NCBI RefSeq assembly: GCF_001294535.1
Contig: NZ_LGIC01000083.1
Span: 1-64,000, forward strand
Origin: Cypionkella psychrotolerans
GTDB lineage: Bacteria > Pseudomonadota > Alphaproteobacteria > Rhodobacterales > Rhodobacteraceae
Length of the DNA: 64,000 bases
Direction of reading: 5' to 3'
The translations under genes were made by a program, and so were the position numbers. Below, in pieces: positions 35,830-43,695 of the stretch. Numbering within the stretch: the stretch's first letter is position 1; the number at the start of each line of letters is the position of its first letter. The notes beneath the pieces were generated by a model, which saw nothing but the letters and a program-made list of their open reading frames with translations, did no database searches and was not told where the DNA came from.

Positions 35830-37125
35830 ATGGCCGAACAGACCAAGACTGCCACGTTAAGCCTTGACGGAAAATCCTACGACCTGCCGGTATACTCGCC
35901 CACTCTGGGCCCGGATGTTGTTGATATCCGTAAGCTTTATGACCAAGCTGATGTCTTTACTTTTGACCCCGGCTTCACCTCGACCGCCGCTTGCGAAAGT
36001 GCGATCACCTATATCGACGGGGATAAGGGCGAGCTGTTGCATCGCGGCTATCCGATCGAACAACTGGCGCACAAATCGAGCTATCTCGAAATGTGCTACC
36101 TGTTGCTCTACGGTCAGTTGCCGAATGCCGCGCAACTGTCTGATTTTGAAGGCCGCGTGACTCGTCACACCATGGTGCATGAACAGATGCACAACTTCTT
36201 CCGCGGCTTCCGCCGCGATGCGCATCCGATGGCCACCATGGTCGGTGTGGTTGGGGCTATGTCGGCGTTCTATCACGACAGCTTGGACATCAATGACGAA
36301 TGGCAGCGTGAGGTTGCAGCCATCCGCATGATCGCCAAATTGCCGACGATTGCCGCGATGGCCTATAAATACTCTGTCGGACAACCCTTTGTTTATCCAA
36401 AGAATTCCCTGTCCTACTCGGGCAACTTCCTGAACATGTGTTTTGCTGTTCCGGCGGAAGATTATCATGTGAACCCGATTCTCGCCAAAGCGATGGACCG
36501 GATCATGATGCTGCACGCCGATCACGAGCAGAACGCTTCGACCTCGACCGTGCGTCTGGCCGGGTCTTCGGGCGCCAACCCCTTCGCCTGCATCGCCGCT
36601 GGCATCGCCTGCCTTTGGGGTCCGGCGCATGGTGGTGCGAACCAAGCCTGCCTCGAAATGCTGCGCGAAATTGGCACCGTGGATCGCATCCCGGAATATA
36701 TCGCCAAGGCCAAAGACAAGAACTCGGGCTTCCGTCTGATGGGCTTTGGCCACCGCGTCTATAAAAACTTCGATCCCCGCGCGACGGTGATGAAGGAATC
36801 GGCGGATGAAGTGTTGGAGCTTCTCGGGATTCACAACAACCCGACCCTGCAAGTCGCCAAGGAACTCGAACGCATCGCTTTGTCGGATGATTATTTCATC
36901 TCGAAAAAGCTGTATCCGAACGTCGATTTCTATTCCGGCATCATCCTCGATGCGATGGGCTTCCCAACCTCGATGTTCACGCCGATTTTCGCGATTTCGC
37001 GCACCGTCGGCTGGATTTCGCAGTGGAAAGAGATGATCGCCGAGAAAAACCAAAAGATCGGTCGCCCGCGTCAGCTTTATATCGGCGAAAAACAGCGCGA
37101 TTACGTTGATGTGAAACACCGCTGA
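35830..37125 (+). CDS. gltA: Citrate synthase
   Basis: TCA cycle entry enzyme; 431 residues, the hexameric Gram-negative type with an N-terminal beta domain ([20 protein letters not shown]). Active-site residues are in [17 protein letters not shown]-type segment (here [19 protein letters not shown]), [15 protein letters not shown] and [14 protein letters not shown]. The C-terminal [18 protein letters not shown] is intact. A good terminator follows 7 bases after the stop. Confidence 0.97.
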   Translation: MAEQTKTATLSLDGKSYDLPVYSPTLGPDVVDIRKLYDQADVFTFDPGFTSTAACESAITYIDGDKGELLHRGYPIEQLAHKSSYLEMCYLLLYGQLPNAAQLSDFEGRVTRHTMVHEQMHNFFRGFRRDAHPMATMVGVVGAMSAFYHDSLDINDEWQREVAAIRMIAKLPTIAAMAYKYSVGQPFVYPKNSLSYSGNFLNMCFAVPAEDYHVNPILAKAMDRIMMLHADHEQNASTSTVRLAGSSGANPFACIAAGIACLWGPAHGGANQACLEMLREIGTVDRIPEYIAKAKDKNSGFRLMGFGHRVYKNFDPRATVMKESADEVLELLGIHNNPTLQVAKELERIALSDDYFISKKLYPNVDFYSGIILDAMGFPTSMFTPIFAISRTVGWISQWKEMIAEKNQKIGRPRQLYIGEKQRDYVDVKHR

Positions 37126-37131
37126 ATGACC

Positions 37132-37155
37132 CAAGGGCGGCGCAAGCCGCCCTTG
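37132..37155 (+). terminator. Terminator after gltA
   Basis: Perfect 10-bp stem CAAGGGCGGC / GCCGCCCTTG closed by the stable tetraloop GCAA, 6 bases after the gltA stop. No long T run. Confidence 0.7.
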
Positions 37156-37203
37156 CCACTTGCGGGCCAAACTGCGACGTATTCCCTGATTTTTGAGGGT
37201 CCC

Positions 37204-37926
37204 ATGCCGCAAACCAACCGTATTCCGCTGCTTGATCTCGCCCGCACGCTGGCCCTGATCGGTATGGCCGCCTTCCATTTCAGCTATGATCTGCTGATGT
37301 TCGGCCTGATCCCCTACGAATACGCCCAAACGCCCACCTTCTACTTCCACGCCCGAATCGTCGCAGGCAGCTTCCTATTGTTATCTGGGATCGGCCTTTG
37401 GCTGGCGCATGGCCAAGCGATCCGCTGGCCCGCCTTCTGGCGACGCTTTGCCAAAATCGCCGGGGCAGCCCTGCTGGTCAGCATCGCCACCCGTATCGCC
37501 ATGCCGGAATTCTACGTCTATTTCGGCATCTTACATGCCATAGCCCTTTATAGCCTGCTCGGCCTGATCACCCTCCGCCTGCCCGCCATCGTCACCGCCG
37601 CCCTCGCCGCTGTGTTCATCTACGGCAGCTACCACTGGCACACCCAGGCGCTGACCGCCCCACTTTTGCGCTTCATTGGTCTAAGCCTTGACCCCGCGAC
37701 CGCGATGGATTTTGAGCCGATCTTCCCATGGTTTGGTGCGGTTCTCGCAGGCATCGCCTTGGGCAAAACCGGCAGCCAAACCGGACTTTGGGCAAGGCTG
37801 GCGGGCAAACCTTCGGGAAAATGGGTGCAAATCCTAAGCTGGCCCGGTCAGCACAGCCTGCTGATTTACCTCATTCATCAGCCGATTTTACTGAGCCTCG
37901 TCTGGGCCTATACCCAGCTAGGCTGA
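37204..37926 (+). CDS. DUF1624 membrane protein (heparan-alpha-glucosaminide N-acetyltransferase-like)
   Basis: 240 residues with about seven membrane helices. Starts IPLLDLARTLALIGMAAFHF-SYDL, the DUF1624 signature with the histidine of the acyltransferase-like fold; then FYFHARIVAGSFLLLSGIG, LHAIALYSLLGLITLRL and IFPWFGAVLAGIALG. Ends with HSLLIYLIHQPILLSLVW, as in acyltransferase family 3 proteins. Substrate not known. GAGGG precedes the ATG at 37204. Its last 9 bases overlap the convergent aguB gene. Confidence 0.85.
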   Translation: MPQTNRIPLLDLARTLALIGMAAFHFSYDLLMFGLIPYEYAQTPTFYFHARIVAGSFLLLSGIGLWLAHGQAIRWPAFWRRFAKIAGAALLVSIATRIAMPEFYVYFGILHAIALYSLLGLITLRLPAIVTAALAAVFIYGSYHWHTQALTAPLLRFIGLSLDPATAMDFEPIFPWFGAVLAGIALGKTGSQTGLWARLAGKPSGKWVQILSWPGQHSLLIYLIHQPILLSLVWAYTQLG

Positions 37927-38790
37927 GCCGTCCAAGCTCGCCACCGCCCGATACGTCTCAGGCCGACGATCGCGGAACAATCCCCAAGACGCGCGCAAAT
38001 CGGCAATCGCGTCCAGATCGAACGTGGCGGTCAGCACCTCCTCGGCCTCCCGCCCCGCTTTCGCCAGCACCTGCCCGGTGTGGTCCGAGATAAAACTCGA
38101 CCCGTAAAACGTCACCTCACGCCCGCCCGGTGCCACTTCGCGCCCGATCCGGTTTGAGGCAATCACTGGCATGATGTTTGACCCGGCATGACCACGCATA
38201 CATATCTCCCAATGCGGCTGGCTGTCATAGCCGGGGCTCGGCGGTTCCGAACCAATCGCGGTGGGATACAAAAGCATCTCGGCCCCCATCAGCGCCATCG
38301 CGCGCGCGCATTCCGGGAACCACTGATCCCAGCAAATCCCCACACCAATCCGCCCAAAGCCGGTATCCCACACCCGATAACCAGTATCGCCCGGCGAGAA
38401 ATAGTACTTCTCCTCGTAGCCGGGCCCCTGCGGAATATGGGTCTTGCGGTAATTCCCCAGCACACGACCATCCGCATCAATCATCGCCATCGAATTGAAA
38501 TAAGCCTGCCCCGCCTTCTCAAAATACGAACAGGGCAGCACCACGCCCAATTCCCGCGCCAAGGCTGAGAACCGCGCGATCAGCGGATGGCCTTCCATCG
38601 GAGCCGCCAGCGCGAAATACTGCGGCAGTTGCTCGATGCAGAAATAGGGGGCGGCGAACAGCTCTTGGATCAGAACCACTTGCGCGCCTTTGCCCGCCGC
38701 CGCGCGGATCAAAGCCTCGGCCCGATCCACATTGGTGGGCAAATCCCAACTACAGGCAAATTGCGTGGCGGCGACGGTGACAGTGCGCAT
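37918..38790 (-). CDS. aguB: N-carbamoylputrescine amidase
   Basis: Nitrilase-superfamily enzyme converting N-carbamoylputrescine to putrescine, CO2 and ammonia; 290 residues. Catalytic triad Glu43 (LIQELFAAPYF), Lys116 (NYRKTHIPQG) and Cys153 (GICWDQWFPE). The sequence SEPPSPGYDSQPHWEICMRG and NRIGREVAPGG are typical of AguB. Together with the decarboxylase at 40033 it points to polyamine production by two routes. The agmatine deiminase partner is not in the window. Confidence 0.94.
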   Translation of the reverse strand: MRTVTVAATQFACSWDLPTNVDRAEALIRAAAGKGAQVVLIQELFAAPYFCIEQLPQYFALAAPMEGHPLIARFSALARELGVVLPCSYFEKAGQAYFNSMAMIDADGRVLGNYRKTHIPQGPGYEEKYYFSPGDTGYRVWDTGFGRIGVGICWDQWFPECARAMALMGAEMLLYPTAIGSEPPSPGYDSQPHWEICMRGHAGSNIMPVIASNRIGREVAPGGREVTFYGSSFISDHTGQVLAKAGREAEEVLTATFDLDAIADLRASWGLFRDRRPETYRAVASLDGSA

Positions 38791-38868
38791 TTGGGCTCTC
38801 CATTTTGGTCCAAGCTATTTGATCAAAACCAAACAGGCAAAGCCAAAACGGCGACAAAGGCAAACCGC

Positions 38869-39990
38869 TTATCGCCCGCGCGCCAGTGGCCACGGCAGCC
38901 AACCCGCCCGCCTCGGCTGCTGCGCCGAAGGATGCACCTGCTCGGATGGATCGCGCCCGATCGCGCGGCGGTGGCGCAGCAGAAACCACATCCCCCAGCC
39001 GCGCATCGTGCCCACCATCGGGGCGTTCGCATCGCAGGGAAACCGCGCCCGCCAGCCCTCTGGCAGGGCCAATCCAACGCTTTCTGCTCGCTCCAGCATC
39101 CAGACCAGCGGGATATTCGCCAAAGGTCGGGCCGCCAGATCATCGCCGATCATGCCGCCAATATCGCCATGCGCGCCGCGAAACCACATCTGTTGCACAT
39201 CACTTTCCCAACCCGGCGGACATTCCCAGAGCACCGGCTCGAACACCGCGCGGGTTTCATCCATCGCCAGCGCATGAAATCCATGCCGAATGGAACTGCC
39301 CAGATGGTGGTTGTGAAACTGGTGCTGCTGCTCGGTCAGCATCCACAACAGCGGCAAGCGCAGCCCCAAAGCTTTCACCGTGTCAAACACCCCGACCATC
39401 TGGATCGGCGCCTCCAGATGGCAAAACCGGTGCGAGAACGCCTGACTGGCCCGAGGATGGCTGTCGAGGCGGTAGTGGCGATAGGCCAAGGTCACGCCGC
39501 GCTCGGTGGCATATTCGCGTTTCAAAAGCCCGACCCGGTCGATAACCCCCGCCAAAGATCGCACGGCAAACGCCCCGCGCGAATAGCCGATCAGGTAAAT
39601 CCGGTCGCCCTCGCGGTAGCGACTGGCGAGCCAACCATAAGCGCGGCGGATCTGGCGGTTGATGCCGCGCCCCTGCACAAGATTCATTCCATGCCGCCAA
39701 CCTTGCCACTGGATACCCGGCTCGTAATACACCGTGCGATGCGCAGAGTGGCCATTTTCGGTCAACAGCTTGAAAATCAAGCCACAATTTCCCTCCTGCC
39801 CATCGTCGAGCGACGAAAGGGTGCCATCCAGAATGATCACATGATCCACCACCCCGCGCTTGCGCCCCGGTGGCGGTGGTGCTGCGGGTTCGGTCTCAAC
39901 GGTCGGATGACCGCGCCACCAATGTCTGATCCGGTTGAACAGCGACAGTGCCGCCTCCTGTAACCCAAAAAACCAAAACGCTCTCGGCAA
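38869..39990 (-). CDS. DUF2235 alpha/beta-hydrolase-like protein
   Basis: 373 residues. DUF2235 (Tle1-like phospholipase fold) is shown by HVIILDGTLSSLDDGQEGN, DRIYLIGYSRGAFAVRSLAG with the nucleophile elbow GYSRGA, and FRGAHGDIGGMIGDDLAARP with the catalytic Asp/His. Relatives include type VI lipase effectors, but no T6SS gene is nearby, so a housekeeping or storage role is equally possible. The start is uncertain: the ATG at 39990 lies within the upstream terminator hairpin, whereas AGGAGG sits 5 bases before a CTG at 39948 (reading SLFNRIRHWW). Confidence 0.82.
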   Translation of the reverse strand: MPRAFWFFGLQEAALSLFNRIRHWWRGHPTVETEPAAPPPPGRKRGVVDHVIILDGTLSSLDDGQEGNCGLIFKLLTENGHSAHRTVYYEPGIQWQGWRHGMNLVQGRGINRQIRRAYGWLASRYREGDRIYLIGYSRGAFAVRSLAGVIDRVGLLKREYATERGVTLAYRHYRLDSHPRASQAFSHRFCHLEAPIQMVGVFDTVKALGLRLPLLWMLTEQQHQFHNHHLGSSIRHGFHALAMDETRAVFEPVLWECPPGWESDVQQMWFRGAHGDIGGMIGDDLAARPLANIPLVWMLERAESVGLALPEGWRARFPCDANAPMVGTMRGWGMWFLLRHRRAIGRDPSEQVHPSAQQPRRAGWLPWPLARGR

Positions 39991-40008
39991 GTTTCCCTGC
40001 CGAGAGCG
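39979..40008 (-). terminator. Rho-independent terminator after the ornithine decarboxylase-type gene
   Basis: Minus-strand reading gives an 11-bp stem CGCTCTCGGCA / TGCCGAGAGCG with an 8-base loop, followed by TTTTGGTTTTTT. Best intrinsic terminator in the window. It lies 25 bases after the decarboxylase stop. Confidence 0.85.
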
Positions 40009-40032
40009 TAGGTTAACCAGTTTACGATGAAG

Positions 40033-41178
40033 TTAAAGCTTTTGTGACAGCACCGTCACCATGCCCAACTCGCCAAAGCCGTTGAAGCGGCTGTTGGTCA
40101 CGGTCGAATAGGCCCCCATGCCATGCACGATGACATAATCACCCTCGGCAATATCGGCCGGGAACGGCACATCGCCGGGCAGCCGATCCACCGAATCGCA
40201 GGTCGGCCCGAAGCAAATCCGCGGCAGGATCGCCCCCGTGCGGCGCTGCCCTTCCGGCGACAGCACCGCGATCCGGTCGATGATGCCGATCTGGCCCAGC
40301 TCAAACAGCGAGCCATAGACACCGTCGTTCAGGAATACATGCATATCGTCGCGCACGGCCTTGACCTTAGCCGCCAGTGTGAACGCATCGCCGCACATCG
40401 CACGCCCCGGCTCGCAGATCAGCATCGGGCGCTCGGTGCCAAAAGCCTCAGTCGCCACCCGGTCAATGGTGGCGAAGGTCTCATCCAACTGCGGCAACAC
40501 GCCCTCAGCCCGATGGTTCGGAAAACCGCCGCCAACATTCAGCCGCGCGATCTTCACGCCAGCACGCTTCGCAATCACCGCAGCCTCACGGATATACGAT
40601 GCCCAAGCCGCCGGATCGGTGCATTGCGTGCCGGGATGGAAGGTGATCGAGGCGATATAGCCCGCAGCCGCCACCACTTTCAGCAACTCAACCGCCACAT
40701 CCTCGGTCGCGCCAAACTTCGCGCCGAAGTTATAGGCAGCGCCCGCCACCGGCAGCTTGAAGCGCACCGAAATCTCACAGTTGTCGGTCGGCACCATCTC
40801 AATCAACTTGGCCAATTCGCTCGCCGAATCAACCGAGTAGGATTTCACCTTCCGCGCCACCGCATGGGCGATCTCGGCACGCGAACGCACGGGGTTGTTG
40901 TAATGGATCGCCGCATCGGGCGCCAAGCGCCGGATCAGGTCGATCTCAAACGGCGAGGCGCAGTCAAACCCTTTGACGCCCGCGGCGATCAGGTTTTCGA
41001 TGACTTCCTCACCGGGGTTCGATTTGACCGCATAGGTCACAAGCCCAGGAAATCCATCAAGAAATTTACGGGCAACCGCTTGGACAGCCTGCGGTGCAAA
41101 GAACAGCACGGGATTCTCCGGCTGCTGATTGCGCAGATATTCGGTCGGATTGGTCCAGATCGTTTTGGACAGTCCCAT
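40033..41178 (-). CDS. Ornithine decarboxylase-type (fold III) PLP enzyme
   Basis: 381-residue alanine-racemase-fold decarboxylase. The PLP lysine is Lys52 in LVTYAVKSNPGEEV; FDCASPFEIDLIR, SYSVDSASELAKL, HPGTQCTDPAAW, RLNVGGGFPNH, ICEPGRAMCGDAF and the cross-subunit FGPTCDSVDRLP (Cys) all match eukaryotic-type ODC as found in Alphaproteobacteria. Product would be putrescine; lysine activity is also possible in this group. Start at 41178 has AAGGA 8 bases upstream. Divergent from an Lrp-type regulator. Confidence 0.93.
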   Translation of the reverse strand: MGLSKTIWTNPTEYLRNQQPENPVLFFAPQAVQAVARKFLDGFPGLVTYAVKSNPGEEVIENLIAAGVKGFDCASPFEIDLIRRLAPDAAIHYNNPVRSRAEIAHAVARKVKSYSVDSASELAKLIEMVPTDNCEISVRFKLPVAGAAYNFGAKFGATEDVAVELLKVVAAAGYIASITFHPGTQCTDPAAWASYIREAAVIAKRAGVKIARLNVGGGFPNHRAEGVLPQLDETFATIDRVATEAFGTERPMLICEPGRAMCGDAFTLAAKVKAVRDDMHVFLNDGVYGSLFELGQIGIIDRIAVLSPEGQRRTGAILPRICFGPTCDSVDRLPGDVPFPADIAEGDYVIVHGMGAYSTVTNSRFNGFGELGMVTVLSQKL

Positions 41179-41315
41179 CGGCGTATTCCTTTCTGCCAAC
41201 AAGATGCGAGTCCCCTTTCGTTGCCGCCAAATCAATGGCCAAGGCACGGGCACCAGCAAGGTTTTCCAACCAGGCCAGGTGCGTATGAGCCGCCCTTTTC
41301 CTGCAACTTAGGATG

Positions 41316-41327
41316 CCGCATATGCGG
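41316..41327. promoter_or_regulatory. Palindrome in the ODC/Lrp divergent region
   Basis: CCGCATATGCGG, a perfect 12-bp palindrome 75 bases before the lrp-type ATG and 138 bases before the decarboxylase start. The segment 41330-41395 beside it is very AT-rich for this genome (TATAAT at 41373-41378). Candidate binding site for the divergent regulator. Confidence 0.45.
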
Positions 41328-41401
41328 TACAACTTCACCGAACAAAACTATATAACTGTTGGATTTCTTCGTTATAATAACCAAAAAAGGATACATATTG
41401 T

Positions 41402-41833
41402 ATGGATGAGCTGGATCGCAACATTCTGACGCTGCTGGGGGCGGATGCACGCATGTCGGTGGCGACTTTGGCGCGGCGTTTGAAGGTGGCACGCTCCACC
41501 ATTCAGGCCCGGTTGGAGCGGTTAGAGACATCCGGCGTCATCGCGGGCTATACGTTGAAGCTGGGCGAGGCCGCCCGGCAAGGCCGCCTGCGCGCCTCTG
41601 TGCTGCTGACCATCGAGCCGCGCTCTCAGGCGGCAATTCTCACCCGCCTCAAGGGCATAGGCGAGGTTGAGCGGGTGTTCACCACCTCGGGCCGCTTCGA
41701 TCTGCTGCTGCAAATCGCAGCCAGCAACACGCAACTGCTGGATCAGGTGCTGGACCAGATCGGGGCTTTGACCGGGGTGAAATCTTCGGAAAGCCTGATC
41801 CATCTGAGCACGAGGCTGGACCGGGCGGTTTAA
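41402..41833 (+). CDS. Lrp/AsnC family transcriptional regulator
   Basis: 143 residues. N-terminal AsnC-type HTH (MDELDRNILTLLGADARMSV; ATLARRLKVARSTIQARLERL) followed by the RAM effector domain (VLLTIEPRSQAAILTRLKGI; FTTSGRFDLLLQIAASNT). Effector likely an amino acid. Divergent from the ornithine decarboxylase-type gene, its most probable target. Stop overlaps the convergent DUF3592 gene by 4 bp. Confidence 0.93.
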   Translation: MDELDRNILTLLGADARMSVATLARRLKVARSTIQARLERLETSGVIAGYTLKLGEAARQGRLRASVLLTIEPRSQAAILTRLKGIGEVERVFTTSGRFDLLLQIAASNTQLLDQVLDQIGALTGVKSSESLIHLSTRLDRAV

Positions 41834-42723
41834 CCCTTGCCAAACTCGCCGTCCCATATGGTGGACAATTTGTCCTCTGGATCAGCGTAAACCGTGATCT
41901 TTGCGCCAAGACCGGGCAAGCGGGTTGCGGCCATCATCCAGCTTTGCCCCGCCGCGCCCGTCTCATCTTGCCACAAGATGCTGGACACACTGCCGTCAGA
42001 AAAGCCGGGGGCATGGACATAGCGGGTCACCACAGCAGAGCGTTGCACACCGGCTTTGCGCAGATAGGTCACCCGATACGCCGCCTCTATCCGGCTGGAG
42101 AGCGCTGCGAGCAGGAGCACCAGAACCACGACGAGCAAGACACAGAGCGCCAATGCTCGCAGCCCGCGATGTTCGCCGAAAATAGTGATCGCGGAAAGCT
42201 GCGGATCATCCTTGCCATAGCGCAGCGCAATCGGGTCACCGTTAGACAAAGACCAGAACAGCGTATCATCCACCGCGTTTTCACCGCTAAAGCGCTGCCC
42301 GTCGACGTCAAACGCGTAGGCAACAAACATTTCGCGGTTTTTGCCGCTTCCGTGGTGCCATAGGCGCGTGACCTGTCCGGTCGTATCCTCGCCGTCAAAC
42401 CGTAACGCCCAGCCCGAACGCAGGTCGTGGATCACAGGACTAGCGGTCAGAAATACCGTCACCGCCAAGACCGCCACGCCAAACAGACTAGCCTTCAGAA
42501 AGCTGAACCGCCGCCGCAAACGCTCCAAATCAGTCTTATGCAAACCTTGCACCACGCCCTGCGTCCGATCACAGTCGGACTGGCCCAGCCTAAGCCACGC
42601 CCCCACAGCCCGCCAGAACAATCGCCGCCCGTTCCGATTGGCAGGTTTCCGAGCATCCGCCACGCCCAGCAGGGAATTAAATTGCAACGACGTGGTGAAT
42701 GGACTTACATTGATATCAAACAA
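41830..42723 (-). CDS. DUF3592-like membrane protein
   Basis: Up to 297 residues. Two membrane helices (SFLKASLFGVAVLAVTVFLT near 74-93 and LRALALCVLLVVVLVLLLAA near 190-209) flank an extracytoplasmic DUF3592-like beta domain (TTGQVTRLWHHGSGKN; VAYAFDVDGQRFSGENAV; NGDPIALRYGKDDPQLSAI). A second such segment follows (RSAVVTRYVHAP; ITVYADPEDKLSTI). The start is uncertain: the longest frame begins with TTG at 42723, only 15 bases from the divergent VOC gene, and no internal start has a good ribosome site. Confidence 0.7.
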   Translation of the reverse strand: MFDINVSPFTTSLQFNSLLGVADARKPANRNGRRLFWRAVGAWLRLGQSDCDRTQGVVQGLHKTDLERLRRRFSFLKASLFGVAVLAVTVFLTASPVIHDLRSGWALRFDGEDTTGQVTRLWHHGSGKNREMFVAYAFDVDGQRFSGENAVDDTLFWSLSNGDPIALRYGKDDPQLSAITIFGEHRGLRALALCVLLVVVLVLLLAALSSRIEAAYRVTYLRKAGVQRSAVVTRYVHAPGFSDGSVSSILWQDETGAAGQSWMMAATRLPGLGAKITVYADPEDKLSTIWDGEFGKG

Positions 42724-42738
42724 TCAACGGAGGTTCCC

Positions 42739-43500
42739 ATGTCCTTTCACGGTCTGCCCTGCTGGTATGAACTGGCCAGCCCCGATCCTGATGCCGTCAA
42801 GGGTTTCTACGCGGGCCTTCTGGGCTGGACATGGGCCGACAGCGGGATGCCGGGGATGACCTATCTGCTGGCCTCGCGCGATGGCGCTATGGTGGCGGGG
42901 CTGTTTGCGCCAGATCCCGGTATGCCGGTGGCTTGGACCGCTTACACCGCCGTCGATGATGCCGATGCCACGGTGGCAAAGGCCAAAGCCTTGAGCGCAA
43001 GCGTGGTGGTGCCGCCCACCGATATTCCCGGCACCGGACGGTTTTCGGTGCTGATTGATCCGCAGGGGGCTCCGTTCGGCATCCTGCAACCGCAGCCTAT
43101 GGCAGATGGCACGGCAGGCGGCGCGTTTGATCAGAAGAAATCCGGCCATGGCAACTGGCACGACCTCGCCACCCCCGACAGCGCGGCCGCTCTGACCTTC
43201 TACGGCGCGCTGTTCGGTTGGGCGCAGACCCGTGCAATGCAGATGGGGCCGACTATGGTCTATACCGTGATCAACCGCGATGGTCAGGACATCGGCGGCA
43301 TCTTCACCGAGGCGGGCAAAGCAGGCCCGGCAGCATGGACGGTGTATTTCGGCATCCCGTCGGTGAGCGCGGCAGTTGAGGCGGTCAAAGCCGCCGGCGG
43401 CCAAGTGCTGCACGGCCCCGCCGAAGTCCCCGGCGGCGCGTTCATTATCCACTGCACCGACCCCAGCGGCGCAGGTTTTGCGCTGGTGGGTCCGGCTTGA
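42739..43500 (+). CDS. VOC family protein with two glyoxalase-like domains
   Basis: 253 residues made of two tandem vicinal-oxygen-chelate modules: first CWYELASPDPDAVKGFYAGL to about 120 (ending FGILQPQP), second NWHDLATPDSAAALTFYGAL to the end. Such pairs form one metal-binding pseudo-dimer; relatives are annotated as hydroxylase or glyoxalase-like, with no defined substrate. The start at 42739 has GGAGG 5 bases upstream. A dispersed repeat starts at its stop codon. Confidence 0.9.
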   Translation: MSFHGLPCWYELASPDPDAVKGFYAGLLGWTWADSGMPGMTYLLASRDGAMVAGLFAPDPGMPVAWTAYTAVDDADATVAKAKALSASVVVPPTDIPGTGRFSVLIDPQGAPFGILQPQPMADGTAGGAFDQKKSGHGNWHDLATPDSAAALTFYGALFGWAQTRAMQMGPTMVYTVINRDGQDIGGIFTEAGKAGPAAWTVYFGIPSVSAAVEAVKAAGGQVLHGPAEVPGGAFIIHCTDPSGAGFALVGPA

Positions 43501-43632
43501 CCTGAAACAGGGGCGGCCTCGGGGGGCATCGAGCCCCCTCTCAGCCGCGCTGCCGCCATATGCCGACAAGTGCTGCGCTTTGGGTTGCGGGAGAAGCGCG
43601 CCACGCGGGAGTATTTTCAAAACAGCAAGCCA
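43498..43632 (+). repeat. Post-stop dispersed repeat, copy 2 (after VOC gene)
   Basis: Starts at the VOC stop with GACCTGAAACAGGGGC, GCCTCGGGGGGCATC, followed by GCGCTGCCG, GACAAGTGCTGC and CGGGAGTATTTTCAAAACAG. Order and spacing match the copy after trpE (25212-25395), with a shorter middle part. Confidence 0.6.
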
Positions 43633-43695
43633 TCTGGCGCTTGGCCTTGTCCGCTTGATTATGTATGGCAAGCCAGTGCTTTAAGGATGCCCAAA

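Noticed and set aside
38587-39963. 458-codon plus-strand open frame over aguB and DUF2235
   Set aside because: Arg/Pro-rich antisense frame; the minus-strand genes carry catalytic motifs.
38869-39990. Type VI secretion effector call for the DUF2235 gene
   Set aside because: No VgrG, PAAR, Hcp or immunity gene nearby; kept as a DUF2235 hydrolase.
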